Under the pieces are notes generated by a model. It searched no databases, was not told where the DNA came from, and worked only from the letters and a program-made list of their open reading frames with translations. This document shows, piece after piece, positions 1-7,900 of a DNA stretch of 14,613 bases. The DNA lies in the NCBI GenBank assembly GCA_009781965.1, contig WQUS01000117.1, positions 1 to 14,613 on the forward strand, in the 5' to 3' direction. Position 1 is the first letter of the stretch; each line of letters opens with the position of its first letter. Position numbers and translations under genes: made by a program. This stretch comes from Bacillota bacterium (GTDB lineage Bacteria > Bacillota > Desulfotomaculia > Desulfotomaculales > Desulfallaceae).

Positions 1-99
1 AACTTCCTTTAGCAAACTCGGCTTAAAAATTTGCTTTCTCGGACAAGGGGGTAGTCTGCCCTTTTTTAGTGGTTTACCCAAGGCTGGCGTTTTCACGCT
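1..99. other. Unrelated DNA at the truncation breakpoint of the surface-protein gene
   Basis: Read on the minus strand, the gene at 98-1207 aligns with its paralogue at 1765-4314 up to the shared AGCGGCT, then diverges completely at about position 99. The stretch 1-99 has no GLUG-repeat character. At 82-103 it has a hairpin that straddles the breakpoint: on the minus strand GGCT-A-GCGT, loop GAAA, ACGC-C-AGCC. A plus-strand frame is open from 2 to 166, but its translation is not recognisable. An insertion element end or a deletion junction are both possible; no transposase is visible because the window ends here. Confidence 0.45.
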
Positions 100-1207
100 A
101 GCCGCTCACATTCGCGCCGAAAACTTCTCCGGCCACACCGCCAACATAACTGGCATCATAGCCTAAGTCAGACACAACACTGGCACTTTTAACCGCGCCT
201 GAAACATAGCAGTTTGTTACGCTGCCGGAGAAAACTTCAGCCGCCACGCCGCCTACAACATATACACCGGTTACCGGGCCAGTGATATTGCAGCTTGTCA
301 CATCAGTGTAGACAGCTTCCCCGGCCACACCGCCAATGAAAGCGTCTGTACCGCTGACCGCACCGTTAACATTACAGTTAGTCACACTGCCGTATAAAAC
401 ACAACCAGCTATGCCGCCAACATCAGCTCTACCGCTGATCGGCCCTGTTACAGTGCAATTAGTCACGCTGCCGCCATCAACATAGCCAGCCACGCCACCA
501 AGGAAAATGTCTGTACCGCTGACCGTACCAGTAACATCGCAATTGGCTACACTGCCATCTAAAACATCCCCTGCTATGCCGCCAACACCAGCTACGCCGC
601 TGATCGGCCCTGTTACAGTACAATCAGTCACGCTGCCGCCATCAATACAACCGGCCACGCCGCCAACACTGTATCCTCCCACAACATTGGTTACCGAGAC
701 ATTCAGGTTTTTCACTGCTGCCGTGCTGCCGCTGATATAGCCAAACAACCCGACATAATCAATGTCTGGGGTATTAATAAACAACCCGGAAATTGTGTAG
801 CCGGCGCCGTCAAAATGACCCCGGAAAGGATTATCCCCGGTCCCAATGGGTATCCACCCCTGCCCGCTGCTGTAATTGATGGGACTGGACAGATCAATAG
901 TATTACCCAGCCGGTAATAATATACCTCGCTGGACACCGTACCTGAGTTCACCTCACTAGCCAGCTGAGCTAATTGCTCCGAAGTAGCAATGATAAATGG
1001 GTCGGCGCTTGTGCCGTTACCGCCCGCAAAACTGTAATGAGTGACACCACCTCCGCCGCCACTACTGCCTCCGGCGGCAGCAACCGGATCAGCCGCCTGC
1101 GCCGGCTGCAGCACCGGGGTGAAAGCAAATGCGGCCATCAACAACAAAACCAAGGCCATCAACAATGAAAGTCTCCGCTGGGCGATTCCTTTTCTCAATG
1201 GAAACAT
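98..1207 (-). CDS. Truncated secreted GLUG-repeat surface protein (lacks the SLH anchor)
   Basis: The product is 369 aa. Residues 1-38 form a signal peptide (basic MFPLRKGIAQRR, a long Leu/Ala core, AQA before the likely cleavage site). A Gly-rich stretch (46-54) and a conserved pre-repeat region follow (about 64-175, with GWIPIG, HFDGAGYTISGL and YVGLFGYISGS). From 180 to the end run GLUG-type repeats of the form VGGVAGxVxxGSVxNC. Residues 190-244 and 245-300 form a 55-residue higher-order repeat. The ATG start is set by CCTCCT on the plus strand (AGGAGG, 1221-1226), 13 nt away. The paralogue at 1765-4314 goes on for about 510 more residues with an InlB B-repeat and SLH domains; here TAG comes directly after NVSG, where homology breaks off. 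If made, the protein would be exported but not wall-anchored. I see it as a broken paralogue that may still be expressed. Confidence 0.85.
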   Translation of the reverse strand: MFPLRKGIAQRRLSLLMALVLLLMAAFAFTPVLQPAQAADPVAAAGGSSGGGGGVTHYSFAGGNGTSADPFIIATSEQLAQLASEVNSGTVSSEVYYYRLGNTIDLSSPINYSSGQGWIPIGTGDNPFRGHFDGAGYTISGLFINTPDIDYVGLFGYISGSTAAVKNLNVSVTNVVGGYSVGGVAGCIDGGSVTDCTVTGPISGVAGVGGIAGDVLDGSVANCDVTGTVSGTDIFLGGVAGYVDGGSVTNCTVTGPISGRADVGGIAGCVLYGSVTNCNVNGAVSGTDAFIGGVAGEAVYTDVTSCNITGPVTGVYVVGGVAAEVFSGSVTNCYVSGAVKSASVVSDLGYDASYVGGVAGEVFGANVSG

Positions 1208-1398
1208 AAAATTTAAATTCCCTCCTTAACCAGTTGCTTTAATTCAGTTGCTTTGACGCAACTTTCGCTATCTTCAATCAACTATCCGGGCAACTATACG
1301 GCAATTATCCGGGCGCTTACCTCTTCCGCCACCCCTCCTCACCAATAAATTGTCGGATCTATCCGGTCACCTTTAACACAATACTGGGCAAGTATGTA
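1208..1398 (-). promoter_or_regulatory. Leader of the truncated surface-protein gene, conserved with two paralogues
   Basis: This stretch between the candidate promoter and the ATG keeps three blocks shared with the leaders of the other two surface-protein genes. They are ACCGGAT (minus strand of 1361-1367), GGAGGG (minus strand of 1333-1338, followed by GTGGCGGAAGAG as in the 1765-4314 gene), and near the ribosome site AGTTGC (1258-1263) followed by two AAGCAACTG copies (1245-1253, 1231-1239). AGTTGC can pair with either copy, giving alternative small hairpins just above the AGGAGG. It matches no riboswitch class that I recognise. Confidence 0.45.
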
Positions 1399-1399
1399 A

Positions 1400-1429
1400 A
1401 AATTCTATAAATTATTACCTACTTCCTGC
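1400..1429 (-). promoter_or_regulatory. Candidate sigma-H promoter of the truncated surface-protein gene
   Basis: On the minus strand GCAGGAAGT (1421-1429) and ATAGAATTT (1400-1408) are separated by 12 nt. This fits the Bacillus sigma-H consensus RnAGGAwWW, 11-12 nt, RnnGAATww, with one deviation in the upstream box. The same element with the same spacer sits before the other two surface genes. In this copy alone, an overlapping sigma-A reading is possible: TTGGCA (1427-1432), 17 nt, TATAGA (1404-1409). Confidence 0.5.
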
Positions 1430-1523
1430 CAAATTCTGCCCTTCTGCCGCAAAATTGCTGCTACTTCTTTAGCAATCGCGTATCCGCTGAAACATCCTGC
1501 CCTATTATTTTTTAAATGGGGCC

Positions 1524-1562
1524 ATTATCTGCATATAAATCATTTATTATTATGCAGATAAT
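1524..1562. repeat. 12-bp perfect inverted repeat upstream of the truncated gene
   Basis: ATTATCTGCATA (1524-1535) and TATGCAGATAAT (1551-1562) are perfect complements with a 15-nt AT-rich loop. It lies between the terminator of the 1765-4314 gene and the promoter of the 98-1207 gene. There is no T-run on either side, so it looks more like a protein-binding palindrome or a secondary hairpin than a terminator. A GCAGAT word near ATGGCCCCATT recurs in the intergenic region at about 4570-4600. Confidence 0.5.
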
Positions 1563-1598
1563 TGATTTTGATCTGTCTACTATTCCACTTTGAGGAGT

Positions 1599-1652
1599 AA
1601 AAAACCGGCAGTTGCCGCTCACCTCAAGTGGGTCAGCCGGCAACTGCCGGTT
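1599..1652 (-). terminator. Intrinsic terminator of the 1765-4314 surface-protein gene
   Basis: The 15-bp perfect stem AACCGGCAGTTGCCG (1603-1617) pairs with 1638-1652 around a 20-nt loop. Read on the minus strand it is followed by six T residues (1599-1604, partly in the stem base). Orientation and distance (about 110 nt after the stop codon) fit termination of the minus-strand gene. Confidence 0.85.
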
Positions 1653-1764
1653 CGTTTTACTGACGCTTACTGCCGTTCATTGCCGCTCACTGCTGTATAC
1701 CGCAGTTTACTGCCGCCGCTTGCTACTGCTTTTCACTTACTGCCGTTTATTCCGCCATTCACTG
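1653..1764 (-). repeat. Degenerate CGGCAGTAA-like repeats in the 3' untranslated region
   Basis: Between the TAG stop and the terminator, the minus strand carries about eight irregular copies of a GCAGTAA/GGCAGTGA/GGCAATGA word, with spacings of roughly 9-18 nt. The plus-strand paralogue has the same kind of tail at 8491-8570. No ORF or RNA gene is visible here. Confidence 0.5.
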
Positions 1765-4314
1765 CTACCGCACCGCTGTCGCAAAACGGTGCAGCATAGC
1801 TGCCACTTCCGCTCGCATGGCCGTACCTTGCGGATCAAAGAGATTATTCGGCTTGCCGCTCAAAATACCTTGTTTAACCAATGCATTAACGGAATCTTTC
1901 GCATAGCCGCTAATTTTGCCCTGGTCGGCAAAGTTTTTAGCTGCTCCGGCAGCAGACGGTATTTGGCCGCTGAATTGCTCGTAACGGTAGAGGAGCGCCG
2001 CCATTTGCTCCCGGGTCACTAACCCGTTGGGGGCAAACTTGGTGCTGCTGACACCTTTGACAATATCGTTTGCCGCCGCCCAGCGGACCGCCTGAGCATA
2101 ATAAGCGTCTGGCTGCACATCGGTAAAAGGTTTGCCGCCGCCGGCCGCCGGGCTGCCTGCCGCACGCCACAGCACCGTCACAAACATGCCCCTGGTCATG
2201 GAACTGTTGGGGCTGAAAGTGGTCGCGCCGGTACCGTTGAAAATACCGTTCGCCACCACATATTCCACGTCGCTATAAAACCAGTCGGTTGACTTGACAT
2301 CATTAAAGGGATTCTGCCAGCCGCTCGACGGCTGCCCCGGTGTTGGAGTTGGATTAGGTGTCGGCGTGGGCACAAAGGGCGTTGGCGCGCCTGCCGTCCA
2401 CTTAGCGTAAATCGTGGTATTGCCGGTGATCCCTTTGGTAAAATCAAAAGCCACAGTTAATTCTTTATCACTGTACCAGCCAGCAAAGGTAAATCCGTCT
2501 TTGGTCGGGTCGGCAGGTTTGGTTACTTTAGCTTTGTACGCCACGCTCTGGCTGCTAATGGTGCTGCCGCCATTGGTGACAAAGGTTACCTTGTATTTGG
2601 AGCTGCCGCCGCCACCGCCACCGGTACTGCTACTGCCGCCGCCGGTGTTGCCGCCGGGTCCGATCAGCGCCAGATGGCCCGGCATGCCGACGGTTTGTCC
2701 AAATCCGGGCAAACCGTTGTTAGCCACTGTCCATACCGGAACATTAAACCGGCCGCCAATCGTGCCGTCACTTCTGATCTTCTCCGCAGTTATATCGGCG
2801 CCGTTTAAGCCACTGCCCACATTATATGTTGCAGCCGGCGTCGGGAAGGAGGCGCCGCTGCTGGTCATGCCGCTAAAAGCCACATTGCCCGACAGGGTAC
2901 CGCCGTCGTTGGATCCAACCACGCGCCCGATTGATGGCGGATCGGCATTACCGCTTACACCATGCCAAGTCACGCTTGGGTTTAAAGCGGCGCAGTTTTG
3001 CACAGTGGCACTATAGCCATCTATGCTTCGCACAAGTCCTGCCACCCCGCCAACGGTATCTCCGCCGCTAACCGGGCCTGCGGCATAACAGTTAGTCAAT
3101 TGAGCACTGCCGGCAGGAAGACCGTCACTGCCATTATTGCTTAAAACAGCTCCCGCCACGCCGCCAACATAATAACCTGCACCGTTAACCGTGCCTGTAG
3201 AGTAGCAGTTAGCCACACTGCCGGCGTAAACATTCCCCACCAGACCGCCGACATAATCGCCGGCGCCGGTTACCGGGCCGGTAGCGTAGCAGCCGCTCGT
3301 ACTGCCGCCGGCAACTTCACCGGCCACACCACCGACAAAACTGACATAACCGAGGCCGGGAAATGAGAAGCCTGTGCTGCTAACCGGGCCGGTAGCATAG
3401 CAGCCGCTCATATTGCCGCCGGCAATTTCACCGGTCACACCGCCGACGCCGGCCGCGCCACTGACCGCACCGGTGGAGTAACAGCCAGTTAAACTAGCAG
3501 CGTCATAATCCACCCAACCGGCCACGCCGCCAACGAAGCTACTGTCGCCGCTAACCGTACCGGTAGCATAACAGTATCCCATCACGCTGCCGGAATCAAC
3601 ATAACCGGCCACGCCGCCAACGAAAAAGTCTGTTCCATTAACCGCACTTGTAGCATAACAGTATTTCACCACACTGCCTTCGCCAATAGAGCCCACCACA
3701 CCGCCAACGGTAAATACGCCGCTGACAGATCCTGTACCTGTAACAGAACAGTTAGTCACGCTGCTGCCATAAACATAGCCAGCCACGCCACCAACACAAA
3801 AGCCTCCCGCAATACCGGTTACCGAAACATTCAGGTTTTTCCCCTCTGCCGTGCTGCCGATGATATAGCCAAACAACCCGACATAACCATCATTCGTGTT
3901 AATAGACAGTCCGGAAATTGTGTGACCGGCGCCATCGAAATGACTTTGGAAAGGATTAGACTCGGTTCCGATGGGCGTCCATCCCGACCCGCCGCTATAA
4001 CCGGACAGATCGATGTCATTACCCAGCCTGAAATAAAAAGCCTCACTGTATACCGACGCATTAACCGCACTGGCAAATCCGGCCAGCTGGTCCGCCGTAG
4101 TAATAACAAACGGATTGCCGCTTGTTCCGTCGGGGGGTGAAAGTGGTACGCCGCCACCGCCGCCTCCACCTCCGCCGCCACCGGCAACAAGCGCCTCAGC
4201 CGCATAAGCCGTATGCAGCGCCGGGGTGAAAGTAAAAGCCCCCATCAACAATATAACCAGAGCCATCAACAATGAAAGTCTCCGCTGGGCGAGCCCTTTT
4301 CTCAATGGAAACAT
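1765..4314 (-). CDS. SLH-anchored GLUG-repeat surface protein with InlB B-repeat
   Basis: The product is 849 aa from the chosen ATG. An upstream in-frame start at 4380 would add 22 residues, but that segment contains the AGGAGG site (4326-4331) serving the ATG at 4314, so it is rejected. Residues 1-38 are a signal peptide ending AYA; 45-55 are a run of 11 Gly. Residues 62-170 are the conserved pre-repeat region (GWTPIG, HFDGAGHTISGL, GYVGLFGY). GLUG-type repeats run from about 173 to 430, typically VGGVAGxVxxGSVxxCYATG. Residues 572-640 form one InlB/Listeria-Bacteroides repeat (VTFVTNGG, GFTFAGWYSD, TIYAKW). Residues 643-662 are a Pro/Thr linker. Three SLH domains (about 668-720, 729-783, 795-847) carry TRGM, TREQ and MRAE at the TRAE position. 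SLH domains bind secondary cell-wall polymer, so the protein should be displayed on the cell surface. Adhesion is the usual guess for such repeats but is not shown here. Confidence 0.93.
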   Translation of the reverse strand: MFPLRKGLAQRRLSLLMALVILLMGAFTFTPALHTAYAAEALVAGGGGGGGGGGGVPLSPPDGTSGNPFVITTADQLAGFASAVNASVYSEAFYFRLGNDIDLSGYSGGSGWTPIGTESNPFQSHFDGAGHTISGLSINTNDGYVGLFGYIIGSTAEGKNLNVSVTGIAGGFCVGGVAGYVYGSSVTNCSVTGTGSVSGVFTVGGVVGSIGEGSVVKYCYATSAVNGTDFFVGGVAGYVDSGSVMGYCYATGTVSGDSSFVGGVAGWVDYDAASLTGCYSTGAVSGAAGVGGVTGEIAGGNMSGCYATGPVSSTGFSFPGLGYVSFVGGVAGEVAGGSTSGCYATGPVTGAGDYVGGLVGNVYAGSVANCYSTGTVNGAGYYVGGVAGAVLSNNGSDGLPAGSAQLTNCYAAGPVSGGDTVGGVAGLVRSIDGYSATVQNCAALNPSVTWHGVSGNADPPSIGRVVGSNDGGTLSGNVAFSGMTSSGASFPTPAATYNVGSGLNGADITAEKIRSDGTIGGRFNVPVWTVANNGLPGFGQTVGMPGHLALIGPGGNTGGGSSSTGGGGGGSSKYKVTFVTNGGSTISSQSVAYKAKVTKPADPTKDGFTFAGWYSDKELTVAFDFTKGITGNTTIYAKWTAGAPTPFVPTPTPNPTPTPGQPSSGWQNPFNDVKSTDWFYSDVEYVVANGIFNGTGATTFSPNSSMTRGMFVTVLWRAAGSPAAGGGKPFTDVQPDAYYAQAVRWAAANDIVKGVSSTKFAPNGLVTREQMAALLYRYEQFSGQIPSAAGAAKNFADQGKISGYAKDSVNALVKQGILSGKPNNLFDPQGTAMRAEVAAMLHRFATAVR

Positions 4315-4511
4315 TGAATTAAATCCCTCCTTAATCAGTTGCTTAAAAATCAGTTGCTTAAACCAGTTGTTTTGACGCAACTTTCACTATCTTCAATTAG
4401 CTGTGCGGGCAATGATCCGGGCGCCTAGCTCTTCCGCCACCCCTCCTTGCCAATAATTTGCCTATCAAATCCATCCGGTCATATTTAAGCAAAAGTTTGG
4501 TCATATATGTA
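4315..4511 (-). promoter_or_regulatory. Structured leader of the SLH surface-protein gene
   Basis: The minus-strand blocks match the sister leaders: ACCGGAT at 4473-4479 and GGAGGG at 4441-4446 followed by GTGGCGGAAGAG. Just before the ribosome site lie AGTTGC (4377-4382) and three downstream CAACTG repeats (AAACAACTG 4364-4372, AAGCAACTG 4351-4359 and 4336-4344), at 13-15-nt intervals. Each can pair with AGTTGC, so several mutually exclusive hairpins are possible within about 50 nt of the start codon. No known riboswitch consensus was recognised. Confidence 0.45.
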
Positions 4512-4512
4512 A

Positions 4513-4542
4513 TATTTCGATGAATTGTTATCTATTTCCTGC
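4513..4542 (-). promoter_or_regulatory. Candidate sigma-H promoter of the 1765-4314 gene
   Basis: Minus-strand GCAGGAAAT (4534-4542), 12 nt, ATCGAAATA (4513-4521). The upstream box fits RnAGGAwWW fully; the downstream box has GAAA instead of GAAT. It aligns base for base with the promoters at 1400-1429 and 4701-4730. Confidence 0.5.
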
Positions 4543-4700
4543 AAATGACTCACGCCGATATGTCATCAGCAGATCTTGCGTATATGGCCCCATTACTTTA
4601 ATTAATAATTTTTACTAATAATTTTTGCTTGTGTTAATTGTCCATACTTGTGTTATTTGCTCAATTGCTGCGGCAGTTTGCGGCAGAGGTGCAAATTTTT
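4543..4700. other. AT-rich spacer between divergent promoters
   Basis: This 158-bp stretch separates two back-to-back candidate sigma-H promoters. It contains repeated TAATAATTTTT words (about 4600-4627) and two CTTGTGTTA words (about 4628-4656). No credible gene is present. The AT tracts could act as upstream promoter elements, but this is only inference. Confidence 0.4.
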
Positions 4701-4730
4701 GCAGGAATAAGTAAATAATGCATCGAATTG
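4701..4730 (+). promoter_or_regulatory. Candidate sigma-H promoter of the 4978-8490 gene
   Basis: GCAGGAATA (4701-4709), 12 nt, ATCGAATTG (4722-4730). It matches the sigma-H consensus except for the final base. It is the third copy of the element; its conservation before a gene whose first 180 codons are otherwise unlike the other two supports function. Confidence 0.55.
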
Positions 4731-4977
4731 TTTGTCTATTCAGTTATCATTAACCTTGGATTACCGGATGCATGCAGCAAATAAGTAATCGGGAGGGTTG
4801 TGCAGTAAAGCTGGCGGCGTACCACGTAAAACGTACAAACTGCACGGAAATATTGAGCGGAAAATGATTGAAAAAACCGAACATTGCCTGAAAAACAACC
4901 TGAAAAAACAAATTAAACCCACAAAAAATCAACCGGTTAAAATGTGCGCAGAGAGGAAGCAGAAAGGAGGAATAATT
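4731..4977 (+). promoter_or_regulatory. Leader of the plus-strand surface-protein gene
   Basis: The leader keeps ACCGGAT (4763-4769) and GGAGGG (4792-4797) at the same spacing as the minus-strand paralogues. Immediately after GGAGGG, GTGCAGT (4800-4806) pairs perfectly with ACTGCAC (4839-4845), enclosing a smaller GTAC/ACGT hairpin. An in-frame TTG at 4798 would add 60 Lys-rich residues to the protein, but this would place the signal peptide internally. I therefore treat 4798-4977 as untranslated. Confidence 0.45.
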
Positions 4978-7900
4978 TTGCATAAAAGTAAAATACGTAA
5001 GCAAAGGTTTTGCCTGGTGATGGCGCTATTGTTTATGCTAATGATCGTCAGCCCACCGGGTACGGCCCTGGCATCGGCCAGTGTAAGCGCGGCAACTCCT
5101 CCTCCGACAGTCAGCGGCGGCACGAATCATCAGTTAAGTGCGGTGTCCTTTTTATTTGACGCCGGCCAGCTGCAGACAGGCGATAGCTGCACTATCAGCC
5201 TGCCCCCAAACTTTCAGTTTTTAAAAGCAGGCGGCGGCGTGATGACCACCCTCGACTGGTCGGCCAGCTCAACTGTCGGCGGCAGCGTCTACTACGGCCA
5301 AACTAATGGTAATTATTTAGTGTTCCCTGCCGTAAGCAATGCAGGCCTTGCAATTATCGGCAGCCCTAGCTATATTGATGTTACCGTCACTGGTAATGTG
5401 TATAACTTTGGTCCTATGGATCTTTATCTAAATAATATTTTGGTTGACAGTGGTTATGGGGGAGATATTCCTCTAACGATTACCCCTACCAACGGCAGCG
5501 GTTTCGTTAACACCACTGTTATAGTAGGCAGGGTGAACGCGCCTGTGAACGGCGCCGGTACCAGCGCAAACCCATATCTTATTTCTTCGGCAGATCAGCT
5601 GGCCTGGCTGGCTGGTGAGGTAAACGCCGGCATATCGCCCTATGCCGATGGGGGCGTCTATTATAAGCTGGACAGCAATATCGATCTAAGTGGCTATAGC
5701 AGCGGTACTGGCTGGGTTCCCATTGGGTATGAGGACGTCAGCGGCAATGCCAGCCATCCCTTCCAAGGCCATTTTGATGGCGTCAACCACACAATATCCG
5801 GGCTGTCGATTAACGACCCGAATAACGGCTTCAACGTCGGGTTATTTGGCTATATCAGCGGCAACTCGGCAGTGGTGCAAAACCTGAATGTCTCGGTAGC
5901 CGGTCTGGCGGGAGACTCTAGCATTGGCGGCATAGCCGGTTATCTTGAAAATGGGAGCATCACCAATTGTACCGTTAGCGGGCCCATCAGCGGCGGCAGT
6001 GATGTCGGCGGCGTGGTCGGAGATGTTAGTGGCGGCAGCGTGACTAATTGTACCGTTAGCGGGTCAATCAACGGCACAGCTTATGTTGGCGGCATAGCCG
6101 GGGATGTTTATAATGGCGGCAGCGTGACCAATTGCAATGTTAGCGCTTCAGTAAACGGCACAGACACTTTCATTGGCGGCGTGGGCGGCGTGGCCGGGGC
6201 TGTGGAAGATAACGGCAGTTTATCCAATTGTCATTCCACCGGTGCGGTTAGCGGTGTAATTGTTGTCGGCGGCATAGCCGGGGAAGTATACGGCAGCAGT
6301 GTAACCGGCTGCTATGCTACCGGCCCGGTTAACAGCAGCGGCGTTTTAAACGCTAACCCTGACTATGGTATTGACTGTTATGCCGGCGGCGTGGTCGGGG
6401 AACTTACCGGCGGCACGATGCAAAGTTGTTATGCTACCGGCCCGGTAACCGGCGACGGCAATTATATCGGCGGTGTGGTGGGAGATGTTTTCGGCGGCAG
6501 CGTACTCAACTGCTATGCCACAGGCACAGTCACAGGTACAGGTTATTGCGTTGGCGGCGTGGCCGGCCTTGTTGCCGACGATGTTGACGCCAATGATAAT
6601 CCGATCAGCAGCGGTCACTTGGCTAAATGTTACGCCACAGGCGCGGTTAGCGGCGGCGATGGCGTCGGCGGGGTGGTCGGCCTTGTCAGAAGCGGGGTAG
6701 GCTATACCAGCACGGTGCAAGACTGCGCCGCCCTAAATCCAAGCGTAACCTGGCTTGGCATTACCGGTAATACCGATCCTCCGAGTATCGGGCGCGTGGT
6801 TGGATATAATCTTGACGGTGCTCTGTCAAGCAACATAGCCTATAGCGGTATGGCCAGCAGCGGCGCGTCCTTCCCGGCGCCGGCCAGTGCAGCCAACGAT
6901 GTAAACGGCCTCAGTACAACCGCGGCTGCTATCAACAGTGACGGCACGCTGGGGAGCCGATTTACCGGTCCCACCTGGACTACGGCCAACGGCAAACTGC
7001 CCGGCTTTGGAACACCGGTAAATATGCCGGCTTATTTGCAGCCGTCAGCACCAGCTACGGTGACAGGGGTTACTGTTTCGCCAAATACCAATGTCTCCGT
7101 GGTCAAAGGCGGGAGCCAAAGATTTACCGCAACCGTTACCGGAACTAATGGCCCTGACCAGACAGTGACGTGGAGTGTCAGCGGCAGTACCAACAGCGGC
7201 ACGACAATTAACAGCAGCGGCGTACTCACAGTGGCTGCTAATGAAACAGCAGCTACTTTGACTGTCACAGCAACCTCAACAGTTGACCCCAGCAAGTTTG
7301 GCACAGCGACCGTAGCGGTCCCGGCAATATTACCAGCACCAGGACCCGTTACGGTGACAGGGGTTACGGTTTCGCCAAATACCAATGTTTCCGTGGTCAA
7401 AGGCGGGACCCAAAGATTTACCGCAACCGTTACCGGAACTAATGGCCCTGACCAGACAGTGACGTGGAGTGTCAGCGGCAGCACCAACAGCGGCACGACA
7501 ATCAGCAGCGGCGTACTCACAGTGGCTGCAAATGAAACAGCAGCTACTTTGACTGTCACAGCAACCTCAACAGTTGACCCCAGCAAGTTTGGCACAGTGA
7601 CCGTAACGGTAACTGCCGGCGGCAACACCGGCGGCGGCAGTAGCAGCGGTGGCGGTGGCGGCACCGCCTACTATACTGTAAAGTTTGAAACCAACGGCGG
7701 CAGCAAAATCACCAATCAGAGCGTGGCTAACGGTTCCAAACTATCTCCGCCTGCCGACCCGACCAAAGACGGCTATACCTTTGCAGGGTGGTACAGCAAT
7801 AAAGATTTAACCACGCCCTATGACTTTAGCAAAAAAGTAACCGGCAGTATCACTCTTTACGCCAAATGGACCGAAAGCACACAACCGAAGCCTACGCCAC

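Noticed and set aside
1297..1335. Short leader peptide starting GTG after GGAGGG (VAEEVSARIIAV)
   Set aside because: Spacing from the AGGAGG to GTG is about one base, differences between the two copies do not favour third codon positions, and the third leader does not keep the frame.
1208..1400. Cyclic-di-GMP riboswitch before the surface genes
   Set aside because: The conserved GEMM cores and tetraloop receptor were looked for in all three leaders and are not present.
4315..4380. 22-residue extension of the minus-strand SLH protein
   Set aside because: The codons are the AAGCAACTG repeats and the ribosome site itself; the paralogue at 98-1207 starts at the equivalent MFPLRKG.
4798..4977. 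60-residue N-terminal extension of the plus-strand surface protein from TTG at 4798
   Set aside because: It would bury the signal peptide; AAAGGAGG sits 7 nt before TTG at 4978, and the region matches the untranslated leaders of the paralogues.
7032..7664. 210-codon open frame on the minus strand opposite the Big_2 repeats
   Set aside because: Its Val/Thr/Pro-rich product mirrors the repetitive coding strand; it has no ribosome site and no known family.
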